A program made the translations under genes and the position numbers. Positions 1-6,153 of a stretch of 9,232 nucleotides of DNA are shown here, one piece after another (the first letter of the stretch is position 1; each line of letters opens with the position of its first letter). Below the pieces are notes generated by a model. It was given only the letters and a program-made list of their open reading frames with translations. It was not told the DNA's origin and did not search any database. Source of the DNA: Chlorobiales bacterium (GTDB lineage: Bacteria; Bacteroidota; Chlorobiia; Chlorobiales; Chlorobiaceae); NCBI GenBank assembly GCA_022360355.1, contig JAKSCY010000534.1, positions 1-9,232 of the forward strand. Reading direction: 5' to 3'.

Positions 1-1
1 A

Positions 2-727
2 GGATACGCCCTCAGAAACGCGTGGGCGCGGCTGGCAAGATATTACCTTGACAATGTCGATGCTTTTTTGTGCCTGACGGAATTTCAGAAGCAGAAGCTG
101 ATTGACAACGGTTTTGCGCGGGATCGTTGTTTTGTTCTGCCTAACTTCATTGACGAGGAGGGAACAGAAGGCACAGATGGGAACGGCAAGAATGAAGGGG
201 TGGTGTTTATTGGTCGGTTGAACCGGCAAAAAGGGGCGGACCTGCTTGTTCGGGCGGCTTCCGAGATACCGCAGATCAATTTCAATCTGATTGGGGCTAT
301 TGATGAAAGTGTGGTCAATCAGGCAGATCTTCCTCCTAATGTTGCATGCCTCGGAGTTGTCAGTGAAGAGGTAAAGAGAGAGATGATAGGCAATGCAAGA
401 ATCCTTGTGTTTCCCAGTCGTTCTTATGAGGGTTTCCCCATGGTGTTTCTTGAGTCGATGCAGCAGGGGCTTCCTGTTATTGCCCCGAGGCTGGCCGGTT
501 ATCCGGAAGTTATCGGCGACAATAATGCCGGATGGCTGTTCGAGCCTGAAAACGTTCAGGACCTTGTTGACATCATTCTCCAGGCTTATGGGGATCCTTC
601 TCTTGCGCAGCACTACGGCCACAACGGAAAAGCGGTGGTCAGGAGCCTTTACAGTCCTGAAGCATGGTACATCAATTACATGAAGGTGATAGAGCACTGT
701 CGGAGCCGGGTTGAACGCTCTGTTTAG
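2..727 (+). CDS. GT4-family glycosyltransferase, C-terminal part (5' end outside window)
   Basis: This frame is open from the first bases of the window, reading GYALRNAWARLARYYL before a TTG codon at 68, so the gene begins upstream and the TTG is internal. About 241 residues are visible; GT4 enzymes are usually 350-400 residues, so roughly the N-terminal third is missing. The visible part is the C-terminal Rossmann half of a GT-B fold. It shows the hinge segment DAFLCLTEFQKQKLIDNGF, the strand-loop VFIGRLNRQKGADLL that opens the donor domain, and the donor-binding E-x7-E motif in YEGFPMVFLESMQQGLPVIA, followed by GYPEVIGDNNAGWLFEP. Members transfer a sugar from an NDP-sugar with retention of configuration, typically at the cytoplasmic membrane face during assembly of lipid-linked glycans. 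Donor and acceptor cannot be read from the sequence. It ends 42 bases before the next glycosyltransferase, so the two are probably co-transcribed. Confidence 0.93.
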   Translation, partial: GYALRNAWARLARYYLDNVDAFLCLTEFQKQKLIDNGFARDRCFVLPNFIDEEGTEGTDGNGKNEGVVFIGRLNRQKGADLLVRAASEIPQINFNLIGAIDESVVNQADLPPNVACLGVVSEEVKREMIGNARILVFPSRSYEGFPMVFLESMQQGLPVIAPRLAGYPEVIGDNNAGWLFEPENVQDLVDIILQAYGDPSLAQHYGHNGKAVVRSLYSPEAWYINYMKVIEHCRSRVERSV

Positions 728-769
728 GGTGGGCAGCAAAGATACCGAGTACTACAGGAAGCTTCATGG

Positions 770-1561
770 TTGAAGCTTGTAACTTTTCAATATGTTTCCA
801 TGGACAGATTTGCCCTGGGGAAGGTAAGGATTACAAAAACATGTCTTGTTGCTGTTGTTGACCGTATCAAAGAGTATTCTCTGAACAAGCAGCACGGGTA
901 CATATGCCTTATGGATACCCGTACTGCTTATCTTGCCAATCAGGATGAGGGGTACTGTTCGGTTCAGAATCGTTCCCTGATGACACTGCCTGACGGTATG
1001 CCTCTCGTCTGGTTTGCTCGTATGAGAGGCTACACCGAGGTCGGCAAGGTCTCCGGAAAAGATTTTATGGATGCGATATTTGCGGTTTCCGAGCAAGAAG
1101 GATATACGCATTATTTTTATGGAGGTTCCGGTGAAACTATTGAAAAGATTCAACTGAACCTGAAACAAAAGTATCCCGGGCTTGTTGTTCTTGGTGCTGT
1201 TTCGCCGCCTTTTCAGCCACTGGAGGATTTTGATATCGAGAGCCTTGGCAATGAGCTGAACAGGATCGAGCCCGATTTTTTCTGGTGTGGCCTCGGGGCT
1301 CCGAAGCAGGAAATGCTTATATCATCTCTTCAGCAGAAAGTTCAGGGGACTTTTTGTGTAGGGGTGGGCCTGGCTTTCGAATACTTTGCCGGGACGGTCA
1401 AACGTGCTCCTTTATGGATGCAGAAAAAGGGGCTTGAATGGGTTTACAGGCTTGCCCAGCAGCCCCGGAACATTCAGCGGGTGATAAAGCCTTTTCTTTG
1501 GGTGATGAAAGAGCTGTTATTGTCAACTCTGAAAAATAAGAGAGAACAAGGTTCGAAATAA
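770..1561 (+). CDS. WecG/TagA/CpsF family glycosyltransferase (GT26)
   Basis: This 263-residue protein is about the usual family length. GT26 enzymes add a sugar, often ManNAc(A) or a related residue, to an undecaprenyl-diphosphate-linked acceptor sugar at the inner face of the membrane. Signatures in order are LPDGMPLVW at 73-81 with the presumed catalytic Asp75, FYGGSGETIEKI from 116, GLGAPKQE at 174-181, GVGLAFEYFAGTVKRAP at 198-214, and a C-terminal WMQKKGLEWVYRLAQQP typical of the family. The start is TTG; AGGAAG lies 8 bases upstream and no other start exists between it and the preceding stop in this frame. An internal ATG at 800 is possible but has no Shine-Dalgarno. Oddity: where many members have a T-x-N motif after the first strand, this one reads LMDTRT (47-52), so the usual Asn position seems to be Asp. 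The family is certain; the sugar transferred is not known. Confidence 0.92.
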   Translation: MKLVTFQYVSMDRFALGKVRITKTCLVAVVDRIKEYSLNKQHGYICLMDTRTAYLANQDEGYCSVQNRSLMTLPDGMPLVWFARMRGYTEVGKVSGKDFMDAIFAVSEQEGYTHYFYGGSGETIEKIQLNLKQKYPGLVVLGAVSPPFQPLEDFDIESLGNELNRIEPDFFWCGLGAPKQEMLISSLQQKVQGTFCVGVGLAFEYFAGTVKRAPLWMQKKGLEWVYRLAQQPRNIQRVIKPFLWVMKELLLSTLKNKREQGSK

Positions 1562-1660
1562 ACGTATTTTTTTGCAATTTAGATTCATGTTTCTGACGGC
1601 GGAAAAGCCAGAGAATCTCCCATTTCTTTTGCTTGCCTTCGTGTTTAAATCTGACAAATC

Positions 1661-2368
1661 ATGAAAGCAGTTATTCTTGCAGGTGGGCTCGGTGTCCGTC
1701 TCAAGCCGTTTACACAGGTGATACCCAAACCACTTCTTCCCATAGGAGAGAAATCGGTACTGGAAATCCAGATCGACCGGCTCAGGCAATTTGGCTTCAA
1801 GGATATTTTCCTTGCCACTAACTACAAGTCGGATTATATCGAACGTTTTTTCGGTGACGGCTCAGAGTTTGGCGTGAACCTCTCGGTCAGCAAAGAAGAA
1901 ACGCCCCTCGGTACGGCAGGCCCGCTTGCACTTCTGAAAGAGCGGCTCGATACGCCTTTTATTGTTATGAACGGAGATATTCTTAGCCTTGTTGATTTTA
2001 GAAAGCTTTATGATTTTTCTGTCAGGCAGGACTCATTACTTACCCTGACAATCAAAAAAGAGATAATGCCGTTTGATTTCGGCAACATTTTTTTTGATGG
2101 TGAGCTTGTCACCGGGATTGAGGAAAAACCGGATATCGTCATGTACATTCTTGCCGGTATCTATGTTATGAAGCCTGAAATTTTTCGTTTCTTCCCGGAG
2201 AACGAATTTTTCGGGATGGACATGCTGATCAAGAACATGCTGGCCGAGAAAGACCCTGTTTCCAAATACGAACTCAAGGATTACTGGCTTGATATAGGAC
2301 GCATAGATGACTACTATACGGCACAGGAGGAGTATAACAAGCATTTTAATGCCGACGATCAGCAATAA
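1661..2368 (+). CDS. NDP-sugar pyrophosphorylase (sugar-phosphate nucleotidyltransferase)
   Basis: This 235-residue single-domain enzyme couples a nucleoside triphosphate to a sugar 1-phosphate, giving an NDP-sugar and pyrophosphate in the cytoplasm. The N-terminal nucleotide-binding motif GGLGVRLKPFT (8-18) matches GGxGTRLxPxT, but Val replaces the usual Thr. It is followed by PKPLLPIG with Lys23, LGTAG at 83-87, the metal- and sugar-binding NGD at 104-106, EEKP at 154-157, and YWLDIGRIDDYYTAQEEY near the C terminus. The YWLDIGR end and the small size resemble mannose-1-phosphate guanylyltransferase-like and HddC-like proteins more than RmlA or GalU; there is no left-handed beta-helix or CBS domain. 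Base specificity and sugar are undetermined. The ATG is where the family consensus begins, but no clear Shine-Dalgarno precedes it. The gene sits 99 bases after the GT26 gene and 12 bases before the oxidase gene, so it probably supplies the substrate for the next three genes. Confidence 0.92.
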   Translation: MKAVILAGGLGVRLKPFTQVIPKPLLPIGEKSVLEIQIDRLRQFGFKDIFLATNYKSDYIERFFGDGSEFGVNLSVSKEETPLGTAGPLALLKERLDTPFIVMNGDILSLVDFRKLYDFSVRQDSLLTLTIKKEIMPFDFGNIFFDGELVTGIEEKPDIVMYILAGIYVMKPEIFRFFPENEFFGMDMLIKNMLAEKDPVSKYELKDYWLDIGRIDDYYTAQEEYNKHFNADDQQ

Positions 2369-2380
2369 CACCTACCACTC

Positions 2381-3583
2381 TTGAAGATAAAGACAGGGAT
2401 AATCGGGGCAGGAATTTTAGGCCTGGCTATTGCATATAAAATCAGGGAGGCTGAACCTGATACAGAGATATATCTTTTTGACAAGGAGAGTGGTCCGGGA
2501 ATGCACCAGAGCGGCCGTAACAGCGGGGTCCTGCATTGCGGGCTGTCGTATGAACCGGGTTCACTGAAGGCTCATCTGGCCGTTTCGGGTATCCGCGAGA
2601 TGGTTGAATTCTGCCGGAAAAACGGGATCGACCATGAACTGTGCGGAAAGGTTGTTGTCGCCTCAGGTGAACGTGAAGAGAGGGTTCTGGAGGATCTTGC
2701 ACAAAGGGGGGCGGCCAACGGCCTCAAGGGTCTGACGTTTCTGAGTTCCTCCGAACTTGAGAAACGTGAGCCTCACGTAAAGGCGTCTGCGGCGTTGTTC
2801 GTGCCTGAGGAGGGTATTGTGGATTATAAAGGGGTTATGGGGGCTCTTGCTTCACGAATACTTGAGAACGGAGGCAACATTGCCTATAACACCCGGATAG
2901 GCGGCTGTGCCGTGAAAAGAAACAGGGAGTTTATTGTCATTGCAGGTAAGCGTGAGTTCGTTGTGGATCGGCTGATCAACTGTGCAGGCCTGCATGCTGA
3001 TCAGGTTTATCAGTCCTGCACAAACATGGAACGCCCTTTGCGCATTGTCCCGTTCAGGGGAGAGTATCTTCGCCTCAAGCCTGATGCCGAGTACCTTGTC
3101 AACCATCTTGTATACCCTGTGCCTGATCCGGCATACCCTTTTCTCGGAGTTCATTTTACAAGGATGATTCATGGAGGACGCGAAGTTGGACCCAATGCGG
3201 TACTTGCCTTTAAAAGGGAAGGTTACTCATGGCGGGATTTTTCTTTCAAGGACTCTCTCGATACAATAGCGGCCCCTGGTTTCCGTGAGTTTTTAAAAAG
3301 GAACTTTCACTTTGCTGCCCGTGAATTCTCGAGTTCTCTCTTTAAGTCTTCCTTTCTTGAGAAAGCAAGACATCTGATTCCTGACATCACTGCGGATCAA
3401 CTTGAGCCTGGCCAGACAGGGGTTCGAGCCCAGGCGATAGAGAATACCGGTGTCCTGGCAATGGATTTCAGGATTGTCAGCGACGGTTCCCAGGTTCATG
3501 TATTGAATGCACCCTCGCCCGGTGCGACAGCTTCTCTTGCGATTGCAGGCTATATTGTGAAAAATTATATACACCTGAATTGA
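2381..3583 (+). CDS. lhgO: LhgO-like FAD-dependent L-2-hydroxyacid oxidase/dehydrogenase
   Basis: This 400-residue DAO-superfamily flavoprotein is close in length to L-2-hydroxyglutarate oxidases. It has the N-terminal FAD dinucleotide-binding loop GAGILG (9-14) with acidic Asp34 ending the second strand. The hallmark LhgO segment MHQSGRNSGVLHCGLSYEPG follows at 41-60, then FVPEEGIVDY, INCAGLHAD, and the C-terminal GVRAQAIENTGVLAMDF (347-363) plus the flavin-contacting NAPSPGATASLAIAGYI. Known members oxidise L-2-hydroxyglutarate to 2-oxoglutarate and pass electrons to oxygen or quinones. The start is TTG and is forced: it is the only start codon between the preceding in-frame stop and the FAD motif. 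No Shine-Dalgarno is visible, so translation may depend on coupling to the gene 12 bases upstream. Being embedded among sugar-nucleotide genes suggests the substrate could be a sugar-derived hydroxyacid and not free hydroxyglutarate; that is inference. Family assignment is strong, substrate open. Confidence 0.9.
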   Translation: MKIKTGIIGAGILGLAIAYKIREAEPDTEIYLFDKESGPGMHQSGRNSGVLHCGLSYEPGSLKAHLAVSGIREMVEFCRKNGIDHELCGKVVVASGEREERVLEDLAQRGAANGLKGLTFLSSSELEKREPHVKASAALFVPEEGIVDYKGVMGALASRILENGGNIAYNTRIGGCAVKRNREFIVIAGKREFVVDRLINCAGLHADQVYQSCTNMERPLRIVPFRGEYLRLKPDAEYLVNHLVYPVPDPAYPFLGVHFTRMIHGGREVGPNAVLAFKREGYSWRDFSFKDSLDTIAAPGFREFLKRNFHFAAREFSSSLFKSSFLEKARHLIPDITADQLEPGQTGVRAQAIENTGVLAMDFRIVSDGSQVHVLNAPSPGATASLAIAGYIVKNYIHLN

Positions 3584-3598
3584 ACCGTTGTTCGGGCA

Positions 3599-3615
3599 TC
3601 CCGGCAGAGCCGGGA
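3599..3615 (+). other. Perfect 7-bp GC hairpin between oxidase and epimerase genes
   Basis: The arms TCCCGGC (3599-3605) and GCCGGGA (3609-3615) are exact reverse complements around an AGA loop. A second, weaker hairpin, CGGG (3593-3596) with CCCG (3600-3603), overlaps it and would be mutually exclusive. No T-run follows, so this is not a standard intrinsic terminator; it could mark an RNA processing or attenuation point inside the operon, or be chance. Confidence 0.45.
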
Positions 3616-3671
3616 CAATCTGGAGTATTCAGCGTAAGAATTACAATAACTTCGACAATACTATTTTATCC

Positions 3672-4649
3672 ATGAAAGAAACAGTGCTTGTAAGCGGCGG
3701 AGCGGGTTATATCGGTTCCGTACTTGTGCGCCTCCTTCTTGCGGAAGGCTACAGTGTCAAGGTCATTGATAACCTTTCTTTTGGCGGGGTGCCGATCATT
3801 GACCTTCTCAACGATGAAAACTTTACATTTGTTAAAGGCGATGTACGTCATGAAGACGACCTGCGCCACGCCCTGAAAGGAGTCGACCAGGCTGTACACC
3901 TCGCTGGGATAGTGGGTGATCCTGCCTGTGCGAAACAGCCGGAGCTTGCACGTGCAGTCAACCTTGACGGGAGCAGGCTTTTCTATCGGCTTGCCAATGA
4001 GACCGGCATACAGCGTTTCGTTTTTGCCTCGACGTGCAGTAATTACGGTAAAATGGAAGATCCGGAATCCTATGTCAGTGAAGAATCACTGCTTGCTCCG
4101 GTTTCTCTCTATGCCGAAACCAAGGTTGAGATAGAGCGTTTTCTCCTGGATCAGCCACGGAGCATGACATGCAAGCCGACATCTCTTCGGTTTTCAACTG
4201 TATATGGCCTGTCTCCACGCCCGAGGTTTGATCTTACGGTAAACGAGTTTACAAAAGAACTTGCGCTTGGACGTGAGCTTGTTGTCTTTGGTGAGCAGTT
4301 CTGGCGTCCTTACTGTCATGTGGTTGACCTGTGCCGTTCGGTAATTACTGTGCTCAAGGCCCGGGAGGAAAAGGTTGCCTTTAACGTTTTCAACGTCGGA
4401 GATACCTCGGAAAATTACCAGAAGCAGATGATTGTTGACGAGATTGTCAAACAGATCCCCGATGCAAAAATACAGTATGTTAAAAAAGACGAGGATCCGA
4501 GGGATTACCGGGTATCGTTTGAAAAGATATCGGAAGAACTTGGTTTTTCCATTACCAAAAAGGTTCCTGACGGGATATCCCAGATATTCCAGGTTGTAAG
4601 GGACGGGTTTATTCCTGACCCGGATAAGCAGGAGTACCGCAACATCTGA
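3672..4649 (+). CDS. NAD(P)-dependent sugar epimerase/dehydratase (extended SDR)
   Basis: This is an extended short-chain dehydrogenase/reductase of 325 residues acting on nucleotide sugars (C4 or C3/C5 epimerisation, dehydration or reduction). The Rossmann loop GGAGYIGS is at 9-16, and Asp33 ends the second strand, which favours NAD. GDV at 56-58 contacts the adenine, and HLAG is at 76-79. The catalytic set is Ser120-Thr121 in FASTCSNYG and Tyr147-x3-Lys151 in SLYAETK. Substrate-side motifs are LRFSTVYGLSPRPRFD and FWRPYCHVVDL, and DPRDYRVSFEKISEELGF closes the domain. The ATG at 3672 is preferred because the Rossmann strand begins at once; a TTG at 3588 would add 28 residues unlike the family. 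An 88-base gap containing a GC hairpin separates it from the oxidase gene. The exact reaction cannot be fixed from sequence. Its position before a sugar aminotransferase suggests that it prepares a keto-sugar or epimerised nucleotide sugar. Confidence 0.92.
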   Translation: MKETVLVSGGAGYIGSVLVRLLLAEGYSVKVIDNLSFGGVPIIDLLNDENFTFVKGDVRHEDDLRHALKGVDQAVHLAGIVGDPACAKQPELARAVNLDGSRLFYRLANETGIQRFVFASTCSNYGKMEDPESYVSEESLLAPVSLYAETKVEIERFLLDQPRSMTCKPTSLRFSTVYGLSPRPRFDLTVNEFTKELALGRELVVFGEQFWRPYCHVVDLCRSVITVLKAREEKVAFNVFNVGDTSENYQKQMIVDEIVKQIPDAKIQYVKKDEDPRDYRVSFEKISEELGFSITKKVPDGISQIFQVVRDGFIPDPDKQEYRNI

Positions 4650-4651
4650 AC

Positions 4652-4655
4652 AGGA
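4652..4655 (+). promoter_or_regulatory. Ribosome binding site for the DegT aminotransferase
   Basis: AGGA lies 7 bases before the ATG at 4663, inside the 13-base gap after the epimerase stop. It is one of the few clear Shine-Dalgarno matches in this operon and supports the chosen start. Confidence 0.6.
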
Positions 4656-4662
4656 TACATAT

Positions 4663-5793
4663 ATGTACCGGATTCCTTTATTTGATCTGAATTATGATGA
4701 GCGAGAAGAACAGGCGGTGATTGACACACTCCGCTCAAAGTGGATTTCAACGGGACCGAAAACCGCCCAATTCGAGGATAATTTCGCACAAAAGCTGCAA
4801 GCTGATAACGCACTGGCGGTCTGCAACTGCACGGCGGCGCTTCATCTCGCGATGAAAGCTCTTGATATAGAGCCGGGAGATGAGGTGATCTGCCCGTCAC
4901 TTACCTTTGTTGCAACCGTAAATGCAGTGCGGTATGTTGGTGCCGAGCCTGTTTTTGCCGATATAGTCGGTGACTCGGATCTGGGAATCGATCCAGGGGA
5001 TATCCGGCGTCTGATCACAAACCGGACAAAAGCTATTGTCGTGATGCACTATGCAGGTTTTCCCTGTGACATGGATGCTATACTCAAGGTGGCCTCGGAG
5101 CATGGTCTGAGGGTCATCGAGGATGCGTGCCACGGCCCGCTGTCCGAGTATAACGGCAAAAAGCTTGGCACGATAGGCGATGCAGGTTGTTTCAGCTTTT
5201 TTTCCAACAAAAACCTCAGTACCGGTGAAGGAGGAATGCTGGTTGCAGGTAGCAGAGCTGTATTTGACAGGGCGAAGCTCTTGAGGTCTCATGGCATGAC
5301 GACGCTTTCCTATGAAAGGTCAAAAGGACACAGCATGGGATATGATGTGGTTGAACTCGGGCATAATTACAGAATGGATGATATTCGTGCTTCGCTGGGG
5401 ATTGTTCAGCTTGAAAAGCTGGAGGATGATCTGAAAGAGCGCGCAAAGGTAAGAGCATGGTATGAGGAGGCACTTGCAGAAATCGATGAGATTATTGTCC
5501 CTTTCAAGGGGCATAAAGGGTTTGTTTCAAACTATATTTTTCCTGTCGTTCTTCACAGATCTTGCGCCGCAAACAGGGATGAGGTAAGAAAAGTTCTTCA
5601 GGAACAAGGTGTGCAGACGAGCATGCATTACCCGCCGGTGCACCGTTTTTCGATCTACAAGGGGTACTCCCGGCAACTGCCTGTTACAGAGAGCGTTGTA
5701 GAAAGATTGATAACCCTTCCCATGTATTCGACAATAAGCCCCAATGATGTCGATATGATCACCGAAGCCCTGAGAGAAGCGGTAAAACATTAA
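4663..5793 (+). CDS. DegT/DnrJ/EryC1/StrS family PLP-dependent sugar aminotransferase
   Basis: This 376-residue, full-length fold-type I aminotransferase would convert a 4-keto or 3-keto nucleotide sugar to the amino sugar, usually with L-glutamate as donor, in the cytoplasm. The N-terminal FDLNYDEREEQAVIDTLRSKWISTGP is the common substrate-side opening. NCTAALHLAM (55-64) binds the PLP phosphate. VICPSLTFVATVNAV is the next conserved block, and EDACHG (153-158) holds Asp154, which pairs with the pyridine nitrogen. FSFFSNKNLSTGEGGML supplies the Schiff-base Lys183, and HNYRMDDIRASLGIVQLEKLE and the C-terminal HYPPVHRF and LPMYSTI complete the family pattern. All key residues are present, so it should be active. 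It is the last gene of the plus-strand run; the preceding stop is 13 bases upstream and a terminator-like hairpin follows. Together with the nucleotidyltransferase and SDR genes it points to an amino-sugar product. Confidence 0.95.
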   Translation: MYRIPLFDLNYDEREEQAVIDTLRSKWISTGPKTAQFEDNFAQKLQADNALAVCNCTAALHLAMKALDIEPGDEVICPSLTFVATVNAVRYVGAEPVFADIVGDSDLGIDPGDIRRLITNRTKAIVVMHYAGFPCDMDAILKVASEHGLRVIEDACHGPLSEYNGKKLGTIGDAGCFSFFSNKNLSTGEGGMLVAGSRAVFDRAKLLRSHGMTTLSYERSKGHSMGYDVVELGHNYRMDDIRASLGIVQLEKLEDDLKERAKVRAWYEEALAEIDEIIVPFKGHKGFVSNYIFPVVLHRSCAANRDEVRKVLQEQGVQTSMHYPPVHRFSIYKGYSRQLPVTESVVERLITLPMYSTISPNDVDMITEALREAVKH

Positions 5794-5812
5794 ACCTCTC
5801 CTTTGTTACCCC

Positions 5813-5850
5813 GGCGTCCCCGGGTGGTATTTCCCCGGGGCGTCTGTTTT
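5813..5850 (+). terminator. Rho-independent-type terminator after the aminotransferase gene
   Basis: The left arm GGCG-T-CCCCGGG (5813-5824, with T5817 bulged) pairs with CCCGGGGCGTC (5834-5844) across a 9-base loop, giving about 11 pairs including one G-T wobble. A T-rich tail, TGTTTT (5845-5850), follows. It starts about 20 bases after the aminotransferase stop, which fits the end of the polysaccharide transcript. The T tract is interrupted by one G. Confidence 0.75.
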
Positions 5851-6037
5851 CTGGCGAATCATCGGAATAAAAAATTCTTGCCTCTTCTAAAAGTCCCCCA
5901 AATCTTATCTTAATGACTTGCTTGTAAAAGAGTGTGATCTGTTCAATCCTGGACAGGTTTTTAGCGGTGCTGTCAGCAAACCCGTCGTCGGTACAATTCC
6001 GGGAAGCCGATACGTTATTATTTGCTGGTTTTCCAAC
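5851..6037. other. Non-coding spacer, no gene recognised
   Basis: This stretch between the terminator and the AT-rich leader has no coding region I can support. A frame open from 5918 to 6109 (63 codons) has no recognisable motif and no good ribosome binding site. It runs through the leader hairpin and looks spurious. The only structure noticed is the 11-base palindrome TGCTGTCAGCA at 5968-5978, part of whose sequence recurs in the leader of the next gene. No tRNA, riboswitch or repeat array was seen. Confidence 0.5.
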
Positions 6038-6040
6038 GTT

Positions 6041-6068
6041 TTGAAAACTTTTAACAAAAAGTTAACAT
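6041..6068 (+). promoter_or_regulatory. Possible sigma-70-type promoter for the membrane-protein gene
   Basis: TTGAAA (6041-6046, five of six to TTGACA) is followed after 16 bases by TAACAT (6063-6068, four of six to TATAAT). The region is AT-rich and holds two overlapping inverted repeats: GTTTT-G-AAAAC (6038-6048) and ACTTTT-AACA-AAAAGT (6047-6062). They could be an operator or may simply reflect composition. The position after a terminator and 86 bases before the chosen start suits a promoter, but the match is modest. Confidence 0.35.
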
Positions 6069-6084
6069 TTTCTCCATGTAGCCG

Positions 6085-6109
6085 TCAGCAGGTTCTACCC
6101 TGTTGCTGA
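6085..6109 (+). repeat. Leader inverted repeat upstream of the membrane-protein gene
   Basis: TCAGCA (6085-6090) pairs with TGCTGA (6104-6109). Inside it GGT (6091-6093) can pair with ACC (6097-6099), leaving a 4-base bulge, so a hairpin would form in the 5' leader. GTCAGCA also occurs within the palindrome at 5968-5978. No T-run follows. A role as operator or translational control element is only a suggestion. Confidence 0.35.
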
Positions 6110-6153
6110 AAACAAGCCGGTATCAAATTCTCATGAACCAAGAGAGTGAACCC

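Noticed and set aside
764..1168. 134-codon minus-strand frame opposite the GT26 gene
   Set aside because: It is a shadow of a well-conserved coding frame with no protein motifs.
1562..1660. Terminator or promoter in the gap before the nucleotidyltransferase, suggested by a T-run at 1566-1573
   Set aside because: No stable stem precedes the T-run, and no -35/-10 pair with acceptable spacing was found.
3588..3671. TTG-initiated 28-residue extension of the epimerase
   Set aside because: It runs through the intergenic hairpin and adds sequence unlike SDR N termini; the ATG at 3672 directly precedes the Rossmann strand.
5918..6109. 63-codon plus-strand open frame in the intergenic region
   Set aside because: No recognisable motif, no convincing ribosome binding site, low-complexity ending, and it overlaps the leader hairpin and candidate promoter.
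6103..6153. Upstream TTG (6103) or ATG (6133) start for the membrane protein
   Set aside because: 6103 falls within the leader inverted repeat and 6133 has no Shine-Dalgarno; 6154 has AGAGAG at good spacing. The 6133 start remains possible.
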